From Cellvibrio sp. pealriver (lineage in GTDB: Bacteria; Pseudomonadota; Gammaproteobacteria; Pseudomonadales; Cellvibrionaceae): a stretch of DNA of 64,000 nucleotides. Below the pieces are notes generated by a model. It saw only the letters and a program-made list of their open reading frames with translations. It was not told the DNA's origin and did no database searches. The stretch spans positions 2,633,149-2,697,148 of the forward strand of contig NZ_KQ236688.1 in assembly GCF_001183545.1 (NCBI RefSeq), written 5' to 3'. Below are positions 38,904-49,065 of the stretch, one piece after another. Made by a program: the position numbers and the translations under genes. Numbering within the stretch: position 1 is the stretch's first letter; the number at the start of each line of letters is the position of its first letter.

Positions 38904-39776
38904 CTAGTTTTTACCCTGCGGATCCTTCAGATAGCGGAAGAAATCACTGTTGGGGTCAACCACCATCAGATCTTCTTTGCCACTGAAGCTTTGGCGGTAA
39001 GCATTGAGGCTACGCACAAAACTATAAAACTCAGGGTCTTTATTGTAGGCCTCGGCAAAAATCGCTGCCGCACGCGCATCGCCATCACCGCGGATACGCT
39101 CTGCATCGCGGTAAGCATTAGCTTCCAGTACAGCAACTTGTTTATCCGCATCAGCACTGATTACCTCAGCCTGTTCTTTACCCTGTGAACGGTATTCACG
39201 CGCTTCTTTTTCACGATCTGCAGCCATACGGGCAAATACAGATTGACTTGCCTCTGGAGGGAAATCGATACGCTTTACACGAATATCTTTTACTTCAATC
39301 CCCAGCAATTTCACTGCATCAACATTGATGCTGGCAGTGATTTCACTCATCAGCTCATCACGTTTACCCGATACAACATCATGCAAAGTACGGCGACCAA
39401 ACTGGTTGCGCAAACCATCCGCTACACGCTGGGCCAAACGGTTTTCAGCTGTCGCCTCATCGCCGTTGGTTGCCTTATAGTAGGTCTCAACATCTTTCAC
39501 TTGCCATTTAATGTAAGAGTCAACTACCAAGCGCTTATTTTCGACAGTAAAAAAACTTTCGGGTGTCATATCAGCCGTCAGTATACGGGCATCAAATTTG
39601 GCTACCTTGGCCCAAGGTTTTTTAACATGCAAACCGGGCTTGATATCTGCCTCTACCAAACGACCGAACTCCAACTTGATTGCGCGCTGATATTCAGTAA
39701 CCACGAAAATTGAGTTAAATGCCAAAAGCAACACAATTATCAGCGCAATTAATGAAGCAAAACCTTTAGTTGACAT
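38904..39776 (-). CDS. hflC: HflC, modulator subunit of FtsH protease
   Basis: A 290-residue SPFH/band-7 protein with an N-terminal transmembrane helix (about residues 7-26) and a periplasmic domain. With HflK it forms the membrane complex that encloses the FtsH protease and limits its action on membrane substrates. RAIKLEFGRLVE, the SVFARMAADREKEAREYRSQ helix and the DGDARAAAIFAEAYNKDPEFY segment are typical. Its start codon shares one base with the hflK stop (TAATG), so translation is coupled. Confidence 0.96.
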   Translation of the reverse strand: MSTKGFASLIALIIVLLLAFNSIFVVTEYQRAIKLEFGRLVEADIKPGLHVKKPWAKVAKFDARILTADMTPESFFTVENKRLVVDSYIKWQVKDVETYYKATNGDEATAENRLAQRVADGLRNQFGRRTLHDVVSGKRDELMSEITASINVDAVKLLGIEVKDIRVKRIDFPPEASQSVFARMAADREKEAREYRSQGKEQAEVISADADKQVAVLEANAYRDAERIRGDGDARAAAIFAEAYNKDPEFYSFVRSLNAYRQSFSGKEDLMVVDPNSDFFRYLKDPQGKN

Positions 39777-40909
39777 TAGCGCATCTCCCGACGAACAAGT
39801 GGCTTGGTTGGCTCAACCGTCTGGGTGGCCCTGCTGTTGTAGCTCTCTGCCGGTACTTGGGTTTGTGGCTCTACTGCCGACGAACGGCTGCCCATACGAT
39901 CAAGGGGCAGATACAACATATTATTGCCACCCTCTACATCAACCATCACTTTCGATGAATTTTTCATCACACTTTCTACAGTTTCCAAATAAAGTCGTTG
40001 ACGCGTCACTTCGGGAGCACGCTTGTACTCGGTTAGCAGACTTTCAAAGCGGTCAGACTCACCCTCTGCACGAGCAATCACTTCTGCTTTGTAGGCCTCT
40101 GCCTCTTCGATCATACGTTGAGCGCGACCGCGCGCCTCAGGGATGATGCCATTCGCGTAAGCTTGCGCCTGGTTTTTCAACCGCGCCTCATCCTCTTTTG
40201 CCCTGATCACATCATCAAAAGCAGAACGCACTTCTTCCGGCGGACGAGCATCTTGAATATTGACATTAATAACCTGGATACCCGCACCATAAGAGTCCAT
40301 GTAAGCCTGCAGGCGCTGTTTAACTTCCGCTGCAATTGCTTGACGCCCCTCAGACAACACCTGATTCAATTCACTTGAACCAATTACGTGACGCACAGCA
40401 GAATCTGTCGCATGACGTAAACTGATTTCAGGATCTTTTACGTTTAATACATAAGCGCGCACATCAGACACGTTGAATTGCACAGTAATTGGCAACTCAA
40501 CAATACTTTCATCTTCGGTCAGCATCAGGCCGCGAGAAGGATACTGGCGCTCGCCGGTTACGTTGACTATGTACACCTCGGTGATAAACGGCGCATTCCA
40601 ATTCAGACCCTCGGTTTTTATCTCCGAGAAGGCACCAAACTTCAGAACCACTGCACGCTCTTTGGCATCTACCTGATATACGCCAGCGCCCAGATACAAA
40701 ACCAAAGCGACAACCGCAATAATCGCGAACAAAGATCCAAAACCACCACTGGAGCTTTTGCCACCTCCACCGGAGCTGCCACCAAACATACCGTTCAGTT
40801 TTTCTTGCAATTTTCTGAACGCCTCATCAAGGTCTGGTGGACCATCGTTATTCCTGCCACCACGCCCCCCCCAGGGGTCTTTGTCTTTTCCCGGTTCATT
40901 CCAGGCCAT
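39776..40909 (-). CDS. hflK: HflK, modulator subunit of FtsH protease
   Basis: A 377-residue SPFH/band-7 protein. The N-terminus is Gly- and Pro-rich (MAWNEPGKDKDPWGG) with a Gly/Ser-rich run, followed by one transmembrane helix at about residues 60-80 and the band-7 domain with DIRAPPEEVRSAFD-like sequence. The start at 40909 was chosen because MAWNEPG is the family N-terminus and GGAG lies upstream; the longer frame from 40942 is not conserved. It is coupled to hflC and lies 50 bp after hflX. Confidence 0.95.
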   Translation of the reverse strand: MAWNEPGKDKDPWGGRGGRNNDGPPDLDEAFRKLQEKLNGMFGGSSGGGGKSSSGGFGSLFAIIAVVALVLYLGAGVYQVDAKERAVVLKFGAFSEIKTEGLNWNAPFITEVYIVNVTGERQYPSRGLMLTEDESIVELPITVQFNVSDVRAYVLNVKDPEISLRHATDSAVRHVIGSSELNQVLSEGRQAIAAEVKQRLQAYMDSYGAGIQVINVNIQDARPPEEVRSAFDDVIRAKEDEARLKNQAQAYANGIIPEARGRAQRMIEEAEAYKAEVIARAEGESDRFESLLTEYKRAPEVTRQRLYLETVESVMKNSSKVMVDVEGGNNMLYLPLDRMGSRSSAVEPQTQVPAESYNSRATQTVEPTKPLVRREMR

Positions 40910-40959
40910 AGTTTTTCTCCACGTAGAAAGTAAAGCTGTCATGGGGACGATGATTCAAT

Positions 40960-42303
40960 TTACAACTCCCCGGAATTCCCATTAATTGGCTTCTGATCCA
41001 ACACCGGGGTCTGGTCAACCCACTGCAAATCATCAAAAGCAATTGCAACTGCACTGAGAATTCTTAATAAATCACTTTTGGGTATACGGATATGAAGCAA
41101 AGTGGAGCCATCATCCCGATACCCTTCATCCAGTACTGCTTGCTGGGTGTAGAGCATAGCGCGCAATCGCCCTTGGGTGGGAGTCAAAACCAACCGACCT
41201 TGCACGACCTCTTTACCCAACAACTCAGAGATAGCCGCTGTCAGTAAATCACAACCTGCGCCTGTTTGGGCAGAAAGCCAGACAGCAACAGGCTTGCCCG
41301 CGTCATCCCGATCAATATGCGGCTCGGTATCCGCTAGCAGATCCAGTTTGTTATACACACGCAATTGCGGTAAATCTGCCGCACCAATCTCTTCCAACAC
41401 CAACTCTACCTGCTCGGTATTGCGCATACGCTCATCGGCAGCGGAATCTATCACATGTAAAAGTAAAGTTGAGTTACTGGCCTCTTCCAAAGTCGCACGG
41501 AAAGCTTCGACTAATTTATGAGGTAGATGACTGATAAAGCCCACAGTATCAGCCATCACAACCGCACCAATGTCAGATAACTCAATACGGCGCATAGTAG
41601 GATCAAGAGTTGCGAATAACTTATCAACCGCATACACATCAGAGCCCGTAATGCGATTAAACAACGTCGATTTTCCAGCATTGGTGTAACCAACCAAAGA
41701 TACCGTCGGTATCGCTGCTCGCTGGCGAGAGCGACGGCCTTGCTCTCGCTGCGAACGCACTTTTTCCAAACGCTGTTCGATCATGGTGATACGGTTACGC
41801 AATAGACGGCGGTCTGTTTCCAGTTGGGTTTCACCTGGGCCGCGTAACCCGATCCCGCCTTTTTGGCGCTCAAGATGTGTCCAACCACGAATCAATCGTG
41901 TCGCAGTGTGGCGCAGCTGCGCCAACTCCACCTGCAATTTACCTTCAAAGGTGCGTGCGCGCTGGGCAAAAATATCCAATATCAATCCTGTCCGATCAAG
42001 CACACGGCACTGGAGAACTTTCTCAAGATTACGCTCTTGGCTCGGCGTGAGAGTGTGGTTAAAAATCACCAGCTCAGCTTTATGTTCAGCAACCAGATCA
42101 GCTAATTCTTGTAGCTTGCCCGTGCTGATAAGGAATTTAGCGGTAGGGGTGACGCGAGAACCGGTCAGGAATGCCACAGGATCACCACCTGCCGACAAAA
42201 CCAGTTCTTCAAATTCGCGGGGATCTTCGGCTTCTTGGCCGTGAGATAAATTCAGGTGAACCAGCACCGCCAGTTCACCCGATTCGGGGCGATCAAAAAA
42301 CAA
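40960..42303 (-). CDS. hflX: Ribosome-associated GTPase HflX
   Basis: A 447-residue GTPase that splits or rescues stalled ribosomes, notably in heat stress. The N-terminal HflX domain is followed by a helical linker (RIRGPGETQLE-type) and a GTPase domain: GYTNAGKSTLF (G1), DTVGFI (G3), NKLD (G4) and SAQTG (G5). The start codon is TTG at 42303, with GAGG seven bases upstream and the expected N-terminus MFFDRPESGE; the next ATG is far inside the domain. It lies 36 bp after hfq, in the usual order. Confidence 0.95.
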   Translation of the reverse strand: MFFDRPESGELAVLVHLNLSHGQEAEDPREFEELVLSAGGDPVAFLTGSRVTPTAKFLISTGKLQELADLVAEHKAELVIFNHTLTPSQERNLEKVLQCRVLDRTGLILDIFAQRARTFEGKLQVELAQLRHTATRLIRGWTHLERQKGGIGLRGPGETQLETDRRLLRNRITMIEQRLEKVRSQREQGRRSRQRAAIPTVSLVGYTNAGKSTLFNRITGSDVYAVDKLFATLDPTMRRIELSDIGAVVMADTVGFISHLPHKLVEAFRATLEEASNSTLLLHVIDSAADERMRNTEQVELVLEEIGAADLPQLRVYNKLDLLADTEPHIDRDDAGKPVAVWLSAQTGAGCDLLTAAISELLGKEVVQGRLVLTPTQGRLRAMLYTQQAVLDEGYRDDGSTLLHIRIPKSDLLRILSAVAIAFDDLQWVDQTPVLDQKPINGNSGEL

Positions 42304-42339
42304 TTAGCGACCTCGAGGCTATATCAATAGCTTGATAGA

Positions 42340-42606
42340 TTACTCGGCTTGCTCGTCTTCTTCGCCTTCGATACCACCTGCTTCGTTCAGCAGAGGTACG
42401 CGTACTGCACGTGATGGAACTACAGTGGAGATGGCGTGCTTGTAAACCATTTGGCTTACTGTATTTTTCAACAGCACGACAAACTGATCAAATGACTCAA
42501 CCTGACCTTGCAACTTGATACCATTTACCAAATAAATGGATACAGGTACACGTTCTTTACGCAGAACGTTCAGGTAAGGGTCTTGTAAACTATGCCCTTT
42601 TGACAT
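42340..42606 (-). CDS. hfq: RNA chaperone Hfq
   Basis: An 88-residue Sm-like protein that forms hexamers and pairs small RNAs with mRNAs. The first 66 residues match the enterobacterial and pseudomonad Hfq core, with [30 protein letters not shown] and [12 protein letters not shown]. The short acidic tail (GEEDEQAE) is species-specific. GAGGAG lies seven bases before the ATG. Two small hairpins lie in the 132-bp gap after miaA (42634-42650 and about 42658-42698), which could give hfq its own processed or attenuated transcript. Confidence 0.98.
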   Translation of the reverse strand: MSKGHSLQDPYLNVLRKERVPVSIYLVNGIKLQGQVESFDQFVVLLKNTVSQMVYKHAISTVVPSRAVRVPLLNEAGGIEGEEDEQAE

Positions 42607-42738
42607 GTTTATTCTCCTCGGGACAATAAAATTTGCAGTTTAAGACTGCATTAGTTACCCACCCAAAACACCTTATACATCCAGTAAGGAGGGGGTGGAA
42701 GAAAGCATGAAAATCTGACTAGGGTTCTCACGTGGACA

Positions 42739-43746
42739 TTATATGGCTGCGGAACCTATAAAATTCAAGGCGCAACGCACAATTTCTTCCTTTGTGAGTG
42801 AAATTCCCTGCTCAGTCTCAGTGTATATCCAGTGTAGATCACTATTTGGTGTTGTCGACCAGCCGCGCAACCAAGTGAATTGACGCTTGGCTAATTGGCG
42901 CGTGGCGATCACACCGCGCTCAATCATTTCATCGTAATCCCACACACCATCAAAGTGATCCCATACCTGGCGATACCCCACAGCACGAATCGCGGGCAAA
43001 TCTTTATGCAAGTCACTTCGATCATAAAGTTTTCGCACTTCATCGAGCAGACCGCTTTTGAGCATTTTTTCAAACCGAAGTTCAATACGTTTGTGCAGTA
43101 CTGAACGATCACGTGGTGCAATCGCTAATTGACAGAGATTGTAGCGTTCGGAAAAAGCACCTACCCCAGCCTGTGAGTGTTGTCGCTCGCGTAACTGCGA
43201 CATAGTTTTGCCGCTTACGCGATATACCTCAAGCGCACGACTTAACCGCTGTGAATGATTGGGATGGATCTCTGCTGCTGTTTGCGGATCTACTGCTGCA
43301 AGTTGCGCATGAATGTAGGGCCAGCCAAATTCTGCCGCCTCGCGCTCGATTTGCGCACGCACTTCAGCATCAGCTTCTGGCATATCGGCCAAGCCATCAA
43401 GTAATGCGCGAAAATAGAGCATGGTCCCGCCAACTAACAGCGGGATTCTGCCTGCGCGATGAATGTCGGTAATTTCCCGCTCTACATCTGCAAGAAAATC
43501 AGCCACGGAATAGGGTTCAGATGGATCGCGAATATCAATCAGCCGGTGTGGTGCTGCGGCCAATTCTTCCTCGGTGGGCTTGGCTGTGCCTATATCCATG
43601 CCGCGATAAACAAGCGTCGAATCAACACTGATCAATTCCACCGGCAAATGCCCGCGCAATGCGATAGCCAGATCCGTTTTTCCGGAAGCCGTTGGACCCA
43701 TTAAAAAAATAACGGGCAACTTTTTTGTAGCCGTTTCAACATTCAT
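42739..43746 (-). CDS. miaA: tRNA dimethylallyltransferase
   Basis: A 335-residue enzyme that adds dimethylallyl to N6 of A37 in tRNAs reading UNN codons. The P-loop GPTASGKT (17-24), [16 protein letters not shown], and the [13 protein letters not shown] segment are diagnostic. Length is slightly above the usual 310-320. Its ATG overlaps the mutL stop (TAATG), indicating translational coupling. The amiB-mutL-miaA-hfq order is standard for gammaproteobacteria. Confidence 0.97.
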   Translation of the reverse strand: MNVETATKKLPVIFLMGPTASGKTDLAIALRGHLPVELISVDSTLVYRGMDIGTAKPTEEELAAAPHRLIDIRDPSEPYSVADFLADVEREITDIHRAGRIPLLVGGTMLYFRALLDGLADMPEADAEVRAQIEREAAEFGWPYIHAQLAAVDPQTAAEIHPNHSQRLSRALEVYRVSGKTMSQLRERQHSQAGVGAFSERYNLCQLAIAPRDRSVLHKRIELRFEKMLKSGLLDEVRKLYDRSDLHKDLPAIRAVGYRQVWDHFDGVWDYDEMIERGVIATRQLAKRQFTWLRGWSTTPNSDLHWIYTETEQGISLTKEEIVRCALNFIGSAAI

Positions 43747-45650
43747 TACTGGCCGCGCATGAATAATTTATCAAGGTCATCAAGCGACTGTAACAACCAG
43801 GTCGGGCGACCGTGATTGCACTGGCCGCTGCGCTCAGTTGCTTCCATATCGCGCAAGAGCGCATTCATTTCTGGAATCGTTAATTTGCGATTAGCACGCA
43901 CTGAACCATGACATGCCATAGTGCCAAGAATTTCATTGATGTGATGCTGGATGCGCTCGCTGGTGCCATGCTCAATCAAATCGGACAATACATCGCGCAC
44001 CAACTGTTCTACTTTTGCGCGATGCAAAATCACCGGTAGCTGTCGGATCAATAATGTCTCTGGCCCTGCACGCTGCAATTCAAAACCGAGTGTTTTAAAA
44101 ATGTCAGAAAAATTCTCTGCACAATCCGCTTCTTTTTCACTGACCGCAATACTCTCAGGGACTAACAGCGGTTGCGTTTGGATACCCCCGCAAGCAAAGG
44201 ATTCTTTCATTCGCTCATACGTAATGCGTTCATGCGCTGCGTGCATATCCACCACAATCAAACCCTGCGCATTTTCGGCGAGAATATAAATACCTTTGAG
44301 CTGCGCAATTGCATAACCAAGAGGCGGAATATCCTCACTGGAGGATTCAGGCAAAGCGTAGGTCGCAGTGGAATTTACAGGGCGATGCAATTCACCATAA
44401 CTCGCCATCTGCTCGCGCACAGCATCCACATTAATCGCGGCAGGTTGATAATCTTGTGATGAGTAGCCTTGTGATGAGTAGCCTTGCGATGAATAGCTGG
44501 CGCTTGGCGATGCGCGAAAGCCGATTGTTTCTTGCCCTTTGAATTCACCCGCTGCGATGCCTTGTACAGGGCGCATTGATGTCAATGCAAACGGATTTAC
44601 GCCTGCATCGTCCCCCGCCATATCACGCCGTGCGAGCGTGTCTTCCGGGCGCACTTTGGCGAGCGCGTGATGCAAACTGGAATAAATAAAATCGTGCACG
44701 CTGCGGTTATCGCGAAAGCGCACTTCATGTTTGGTGGGATGCACATTCACATCGACAGTCGATGGATCAAGCTCCAGATACAACACAAATGCCGGATGAC
44801 GGCCGTGATATAAAACATCTTGGTACGCCTGACGCACCGCGTGGCTGACGAGCTTGTCGCGGATAGCGCGGCCATTCACATAAAAGTGCTGCAGGTCTGC
44901 CTGGCTGCGCGAAAAAGTCGGTTGCGCAACCCACCCCCACAAACGCAACGGACCGCGTTCAATATCGATATGCACCGCATTTTCCATAAATGCAGGCCCA
45001 CATACCTGTGCAACACGGCGCTCTTGCTCCAACTGCGAATCGCCCGCGCGCCAGGAATAAATCGCGCGGCCGTTGTGGCGCAAATTAAACGCGACATCAA
45101 AGCGCGACAACGCCAAACGTTTTACAACATCTTCAAGATGGGTGTATTCGGTTTTATCCGTACGCAAAAATTTTCGCCGCGCCGGTGTGTTAAAAAATAG
45201 ATCGCGCACTTCAACGGTTGTACCGCGCGGATGCGGTGCCGGTGACACTTGCGTTTCCATATCGCGCCCTTCTGCAACCACTTGCCAACCTGCACTGTCA
45301 TCGTTAGTGCTGCTGATCAACGCAAGACGCGCGACAGAACTGATACTCGCCAGTGCTTCACCGCGAAACCCCAAAGTGGCAACGGCTTCAAGATCATCCA
45401 GTTCATAAATTTTGCTGGTTGCATGGCGACTGAGTGCGAGCGGCAAATCTTCTTTGTCGATACCACTGCCGTTGTCACGCACACGCATCAATTTAATTCC
45501 GCCCTCCTCCACATCAATTTCCAAACGCGTTGCGCCAGCATCGAGCGAATTCTCCAGCAACTCTTTAATCACCGAAGAGGGGCGTTCTACCACTTCACCA
45601 GCAGCAATCTGGTTGGCAAGGCGCGGGCTGAGTAATTTAATTTTTGACAT
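43746..45650 (-). CDS. mutL: DNA mismatch repair protein MutL
   Basis: A 634-residue MutL. The N-terminal GHKL ATPase motifs are [18 protein letters not shown] and GFRGEAL. A variable linker (about residues 340-420) contains a 15-bp tandem repeat described separately. The C-terminal dimerisation domain carries [12 protein letters not shown], which fits the DxHAxxExxxxE endonuclease motif that E. coli MutL lacks, so this MutL may nick DNA itself. The start at 45650 ([20 protein letters not shown]) is the conserved one; an upstream TTG frame is not. No mutH is in the window. Confidence 0.96.
   Translation of the reverse strand: MSKIKLLSPRLANQIAAGEVVERPSSVIKELLENSLDAGATRLEIDVEEGGIKLMRVRDNGSGIDKEDLPLALSRHATSKIYELDDLEAVATLGFRGEALASISSVARLALISSTNDDSAGWQVVAEGRDMETQVSPAPHPRGTTVEVRDLFFNTPARRKFLRTDKTEYTHLEDVVKRLALSRFDVAFNLRHNGRAIYSWRAGDSQLEQERRVAQVCGPAFMENAVHIDIERGPLRLWGWVAQPTFSRSQADLQHFYVNGRAIRDKLVSHAVRQAYQDVLYHGRHPAFVLYLELDPSTVDVNVHPTKHEVRFRDNRSVHDFIYSSLHHALAKVRPEDTLARRDMAGDDAGVNPFALTSMRPVQGIAAGEFKGQETIGFRASPSASYSSQGYSSQGYSSQDYQPAAINVDAVREQMASYGELHRPVNSTATYALPESSSEDIPPLGYAIAQLKGIYILAENAQGLIVVDMHAAHERITYERMKESFACGGIQTQPLLVPESIAVSEKEADCAENFSDIFKTLGFELQRAGPETLLIRQLPVILHRAKVEQLVRDVLSDLIEHGTSERIQHHINEILGTMACHGSVRANRKLTIPEMNALLRDMEATERSGQCNHGRPTWLLQSLDDLDKLFMRGQ
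44454..44498 (-). repeat. Three 15-bp tandem repeats inside mutL
   Basis: Three head-to-tail copies of a TTGTGATGAGTAGCC-type unit, the third with three mismatches, encode a repeated five-residue SQGYS motif in the MutL linker at residues 385-399. A change in copy number keeps the frame, so slippage would change only linker length. Confidence 0.85.
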
Positions 45651-45674
45651 GGGACGGAACCGCAGCAGGATCAA

Positions 45675-47339
45675 TCAAGAAGTAGGAATTTTCAGGGTTT
45701 GGCCAATCCTGACCGTCGAGCTCTTCATATTGTTGTGACGTTGCAATGCTCTCACACTTACACCATAGCGCGATGCGATGCGCGATAAAGTATCGCCCGC
45801 TACGACACGATGCTGTTTTGGCAATGCAGCCGGAGGTGTATAGGTTGCGCGCGTGACAGGTTGACTTGTGACCGCACTCGCAACAGGCGCTGAGCCGCCG
45901 GGAATTTTGATTGTCTGGCCGATGCGAACATTGGTATCGCGCAGGTTATTGTGCTGCTGTAATTGCTTCATGCTCACACCATAACGCGCCGCAATTCCCG
46001 ATAAGCTATCGCCTGAGGCAACCGTATGCTGCCTCTCAAAATCTTTCAAATTACCTGATTCCAACTGCGCTGCAACGTAAGTCCCGGCAGGAGGATGCTG
46101 GTAAAAATATTGTTTGATGCCTTTAAAAACCGACTGCGCCATTTGTTTACGATACGCCGTTGTTGCCAGTTTGCGCGCCTCTTCCGGATTGGAAATAAAA
46201 CCGGTCTCAACCAAAATCGATGGCACATCCGGCGATTTGAGCACCATAAATCCCGCTTGCTCGACATGACGCTTGTGCAAATGCGCAATACCACCCATGG
46301 AGTTCAATACGTGATGCCCCACTTGCAAACTCGAATTCAAAGTCGCCGTCATGGACAAATCTACCAACACACCGGCCAACACCTGATCTTTATCATCCAG
46401 ACTGATATTGCCCACACCGCCAATCAAATCTGATTCGTTTTCGCGCTGCGCGAGAAAGCGTGCCGTTTCAGAAGTCGCACCGTTTTGTGAAAGCGCAAAT
46501 ACCGAGGCACCGCGCGCGCTGGCTTTGGTGAACGCATCGGCGTGGATGGAGACAAACAAATCCGCTTTCATGTTGCGTGCAAGGTCGCGGCGTTTTTTAA
46601 GCGGGATAAAATAATCACCCGTGCGCGTCAACTTGCCGGTAAAGCCGGGTTGCGCATTGATCGCCGCAATTAATTCTTTGGCAATCGCAAGTGTGACTTC
46701 TTTTTCGCGCAAACGGTTTGGCCCCATTGCCCCCGGGTCTTCACCGCCGTGGCCAGCATCTACCGCAATCACAATAAAACGCTTGCCCGCCACATCGGCT
46801 TTTACCACCGGTTGAGGTTGGGCTGCGGGTTTATTTACCGGCTTATCGGCGACCGGCACGGTTGATGTGTTGGGTACCGGTTTGTTGGATGTCGGCGCTG
46901 GCGCTGCTGTAGAGGGCGTTGCCGTCGCAGTGGCTGCCGGAACATCATCGTAGAGATCAATGACCAACCGGTCGTGCATGCCGCCATGGGCTTTCAGCAA
47001 AAAACTATTGGGCGCGACTTTGTTTTTTAAGTCCAGCACCAAGCGCAGATCGGTTTTATTTTGCACAGAGCTACGAATGATTTTGACCGGCGTATCGGCA
47101 AGCGGCAGGCGCGACACATCGCCTTGCAGGCGCGTGTTGGACACATCCAGAATAATACGATCCGGATTGGCAGCCAGTGTAAGGCTGTGTTTCACCGGTG
47201 CATCCAGATCCAACACAATTCGGGTGTGGTCAGGCGCGCGCCAGACACGCACCCCATTCACCGTGGCGGACTGGGCAATCTGGGCGAAAATCAAAAGCCC
47301 AAGACAAAAAGCCGTGCTCAGCCAGCGAAAAAAAGACAT
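45675..47339 (-). CDS. amiB: N-acetylmuramoyl-L-alanine amidase with AMIN and two LysM domains
   Basis: A 554-residue periplasmic enzyme that cleaves septal peptidoglycan to separate daughter cells. It has a signal peptide (ending near AQSA, about residue 25), an AMIN domain (about 28-125), a Pro/Ala-rich linker, a zinc amidase_3 domain with DAGHGGEDPGAMG and REKEVTLA ligands, and two C-terminal LysM repeats (VASGDSLSGIAARYGV and VAGDTLSRIASRYGV). The start at 47339 begins a normal signal peptide; longer frames upstream do not. The gene precedes mutL by 24 bp. E. coli AmiB lacks the second LysM; two are common in pseudomonads. Confidence 0.94.
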   Translation of the reverse strand: MSFFRWLSTAFCLGLLIFAQIAQSATVNGVRVWRAPDHTRIVLDLDAPVKHSLTLAANPDRIILDVSNTRLQGDVSRLPLADTPVKIIRSSVQNKTDLRLVLDLKNKVAPNSFLLKAHGGMHDRLVIDLYDDVPAATATATPSTAAPAPTSNKPVPNTSTVPVADKPVNKPAAQPQPVVKADVAGKRFIVIAVDAGHGGEDPGAMGPNRLREKEVTLAIAKELIAAINAQPGFTGKLTRTGDYFIPLKKRRDLARNMKADLFVSIHADAFTKASARGASVFALSQNGATSETARFLAQRENESDLIGGVGNISLDDKDQVLAGVLVDLSMTATLNSSLQVGHHVLNSMGGIAHLHKRHVEQAGFMVLKSPDVPSILVETGFISNPEEARKLATTAYRKQMAQSVFKGIKQYFYQHPPAGTYVAAQLESGNLKDFERQHTVASGDSLSGIAARYGVSMKQLQQHNNLRDTNVRIGQTIKIPGGSAPVASAVTSQPVTRATYTPPAALPKQHRVVAGDTLSRIASRYGVSVRALQRHNNMKSSTVRIGQTLKIPTS

Positions 47340-47611
47340 AGGCAATCTCAGCAACATCAAAACCAAACTGATTGTAGTTATAGGGAAATCGTTAAAGGCA
47401 GACCGCGGGTTCCGCACTAAGAGCACCAGAAACCGGCACAAGTTCGCACTTTACCGCAAAACGCCAATGTCGCCCTAGCAAAATTGCCATGGCAAGTTCA
47501 TCAGGCATGGGGGATTACTGTGCGTTTTACCCCGTTTCTGTGAACCATGTACGGCTAATCGCCATAGAGTCTCTGCATTATGGCGGCCAGTATTTTCATC
47601 TGGTACTTATC

Positions 47612-48985
47612 ATGTCACCTATCACAGCGTTAGCCGCCCAGCTTTCTCACCCACTCCGCCCAGTTGTCGCCACCTGCTTCGCGCTGGGCGGACTGTTGAT
47701 GGCCGCCCCAGCCAGCGCAATCAGTTACGGCGTTTATGATTCACGGGCACTCGCGATGGGGGGCGCAGCGACCGCCATAGGCACCCATGCCCAAGCTGCG
47801 TTTTACAATCCGGCTCTGCTGGCATTCCATAACCGTGAAGAGGAGGAAGGCCGCGATGGCAGGGTTTATCTACCCAGCCTTATTGTGCAGGTTTCAGACG
47901 GCGCGCAGGATGCCGTAGATGCAGTAGAAGATGAACTGGACATCCAGCTCAGTAATGCCGTCAATCAATTTAACAGTGCGCCCTTACAAACATCCGCCGG
48001 GCTGGTACGCGATGTCGCAACCGACCTGCGCGACCTGCTCGATGACATTTCAGATGATGATTTATCAGTCGATAGTTTTGTTGGCATCAACATCAGCGAG
48101 CCAAGCAACGGCGAAGGTGGCAGCTTTTATGTTGGCTCGCGCGTGATTGCCGGTGGTGTTGCCAATGTAAGCGATGAGGATCGCGCGCTACTGGAGGACT
48201 ATATTGAATCCATGGGCAGGGTTGCCGCAGGCGAAGACCCAGGCAGCGTAGCGGCGGATTATCCGCAATTGATCGACACCAATGGCCAACTGATCGACCC
48301 CACCGAGACGCTTACCTCTAATGCTGATGTCAACGCACTGGTGATCAGCGAATGGGGCATGGCGATGGCCAAACAATTTGAATGGTTCGGGCAAGCGGTC
48401 GCTATTGGAGTTACCCCGAAATTGATGCGCGTTGATGCCTTTCGCGATACTGCAGACTTCAACGATAACCTGGGCTCAGTTGATGAAGCCGAAGATGAGT
48501 TTAAAGATACCCAGGAAACTCATCTGGCATTTAATGCTGACTTCGGCATTGCCACCACACTCGCCGAACACTACCGCATCAGCCTGACAGTGAAAGACGC
48601 GTTCAAAAAAACCTTCAGCACCAAACAGCAACCCGACTCTATCACCGGCGAAACACCCGAGCGCGATATCACATTAAGTTCGCGTGCGCGTATGGGGCTG
48701 GGTTATGTGGGGGAAAATTTTACCCTTGGACTGGATTACGATTTAAGTGAATCCACCCCCATGGCAGAAGAGGCAGGCATACAGGAATTATCGCTCGGTG
48801 CCGAATACCGCTTGTTTGATAGCCTCGCGCTGCGCGTAGGTTATCGCAATGACCAAACCGGCCTGCGCGACAATTTAATTAGCAGTGGGATTGGTTATCG
48901 CTGGAAACGTTTTGTGATTGATGCAGCTTATGCAAGCGGTGGCGATTATCGCGGTGGCGGCTTGCAAATGGGTTGGACGTTTTAA
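47612..48985 (+). CDS. TraF-like outer-membrane beta-barrel protein
   Basis: This 457-residue exported protein has a signal peptide ending near ASA (about residue 36). RALAMGGAATAIGTHAQAAFYNPALLAF follows, the hallmark of the conjugal-transfer-TraF/FadL-like barrel family. The C-terminal half consists of alternating beta strands and ends in LQMGWTF, with a terminal Phe as in outer-membrane proteins. The middle contains a long acidic, helical insert. Despite the family name, no conjugation genes are near, and many chromosomal copies occur in aquatic gammaproteobacteria. Function is unknown. It is divergent from amiB, 272 bp apart. Confidence 0.8.
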   Translation: MSPITALAAQLSHPLRPVVATCFALGGLLMAAPASAISYGVYDSRALAMGGAATAIGTHAQAAFYNPALLAFHNREEEEGRDGRVYLPSLIVQVSDGAQDAVDAVEDELDIQLSNAVNQFNSAPLQTSAGLVRDVATDLRDLLDDISDDDLSVDSFVGINISEPSNGEGGSFYVGSRVIAGGVANVSDEDRALLEDYIESMGRVAAGEDPGSVAADYPQLIDTNGQLIDPTETLTSNADVNALVISEWGMAMAKQFEWFGQAVAIGVTPKLMRVDAFRDTADFNDNLGSVDEAEDEFKDTQETHLAFNADFGIATTLAEHYRISLTVKDAFKKTFSTKQQPDSITGETPERDITLSSRARMGLGYVGENFTLGLDYDLSESTPMAEEAGIQELSLGAEYRLFDSLALRVGYRNDQTGLRDNLISSGIGYRWKRFVIDAAYASGGDYRGGGLQMGWTF

Positions 48986-48995
48986 TAAAAACATC

Positions 48996-49021
48996 AAAAA
49001 AAACCGGGCATAACGCCCGGT
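48996..49021 (-). terminator. Terminator of the susC-susD-GH32 operon
   Basis: ACCGGGC (49003-49009) pairs with GCCCGGT (49015-49021) across a five-base loop, and a run of T's follows on the minus strand. It lies 44 bp past the GH32 stop codon. Confidence 0.88.
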
Positions 49022-49065
49022 GAAGAACCACAAACACAAGCAAACCGTTTACAACTAAAAAAGTA

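Noticed and set aside
42634..42698. Hairpins between miaA and hfq as a full terminator
   Set aside because: No T-run follows on the minus strand and the operon order suggests read-through; noted only as possible attenuation.
47612..48985. Evidence of a conjugative element from the TraF-like gene
   Set aside because: No other transfer, relaxase or integrase genes are near, and TraF-like barrels are common as ordinary chromosomal genes.
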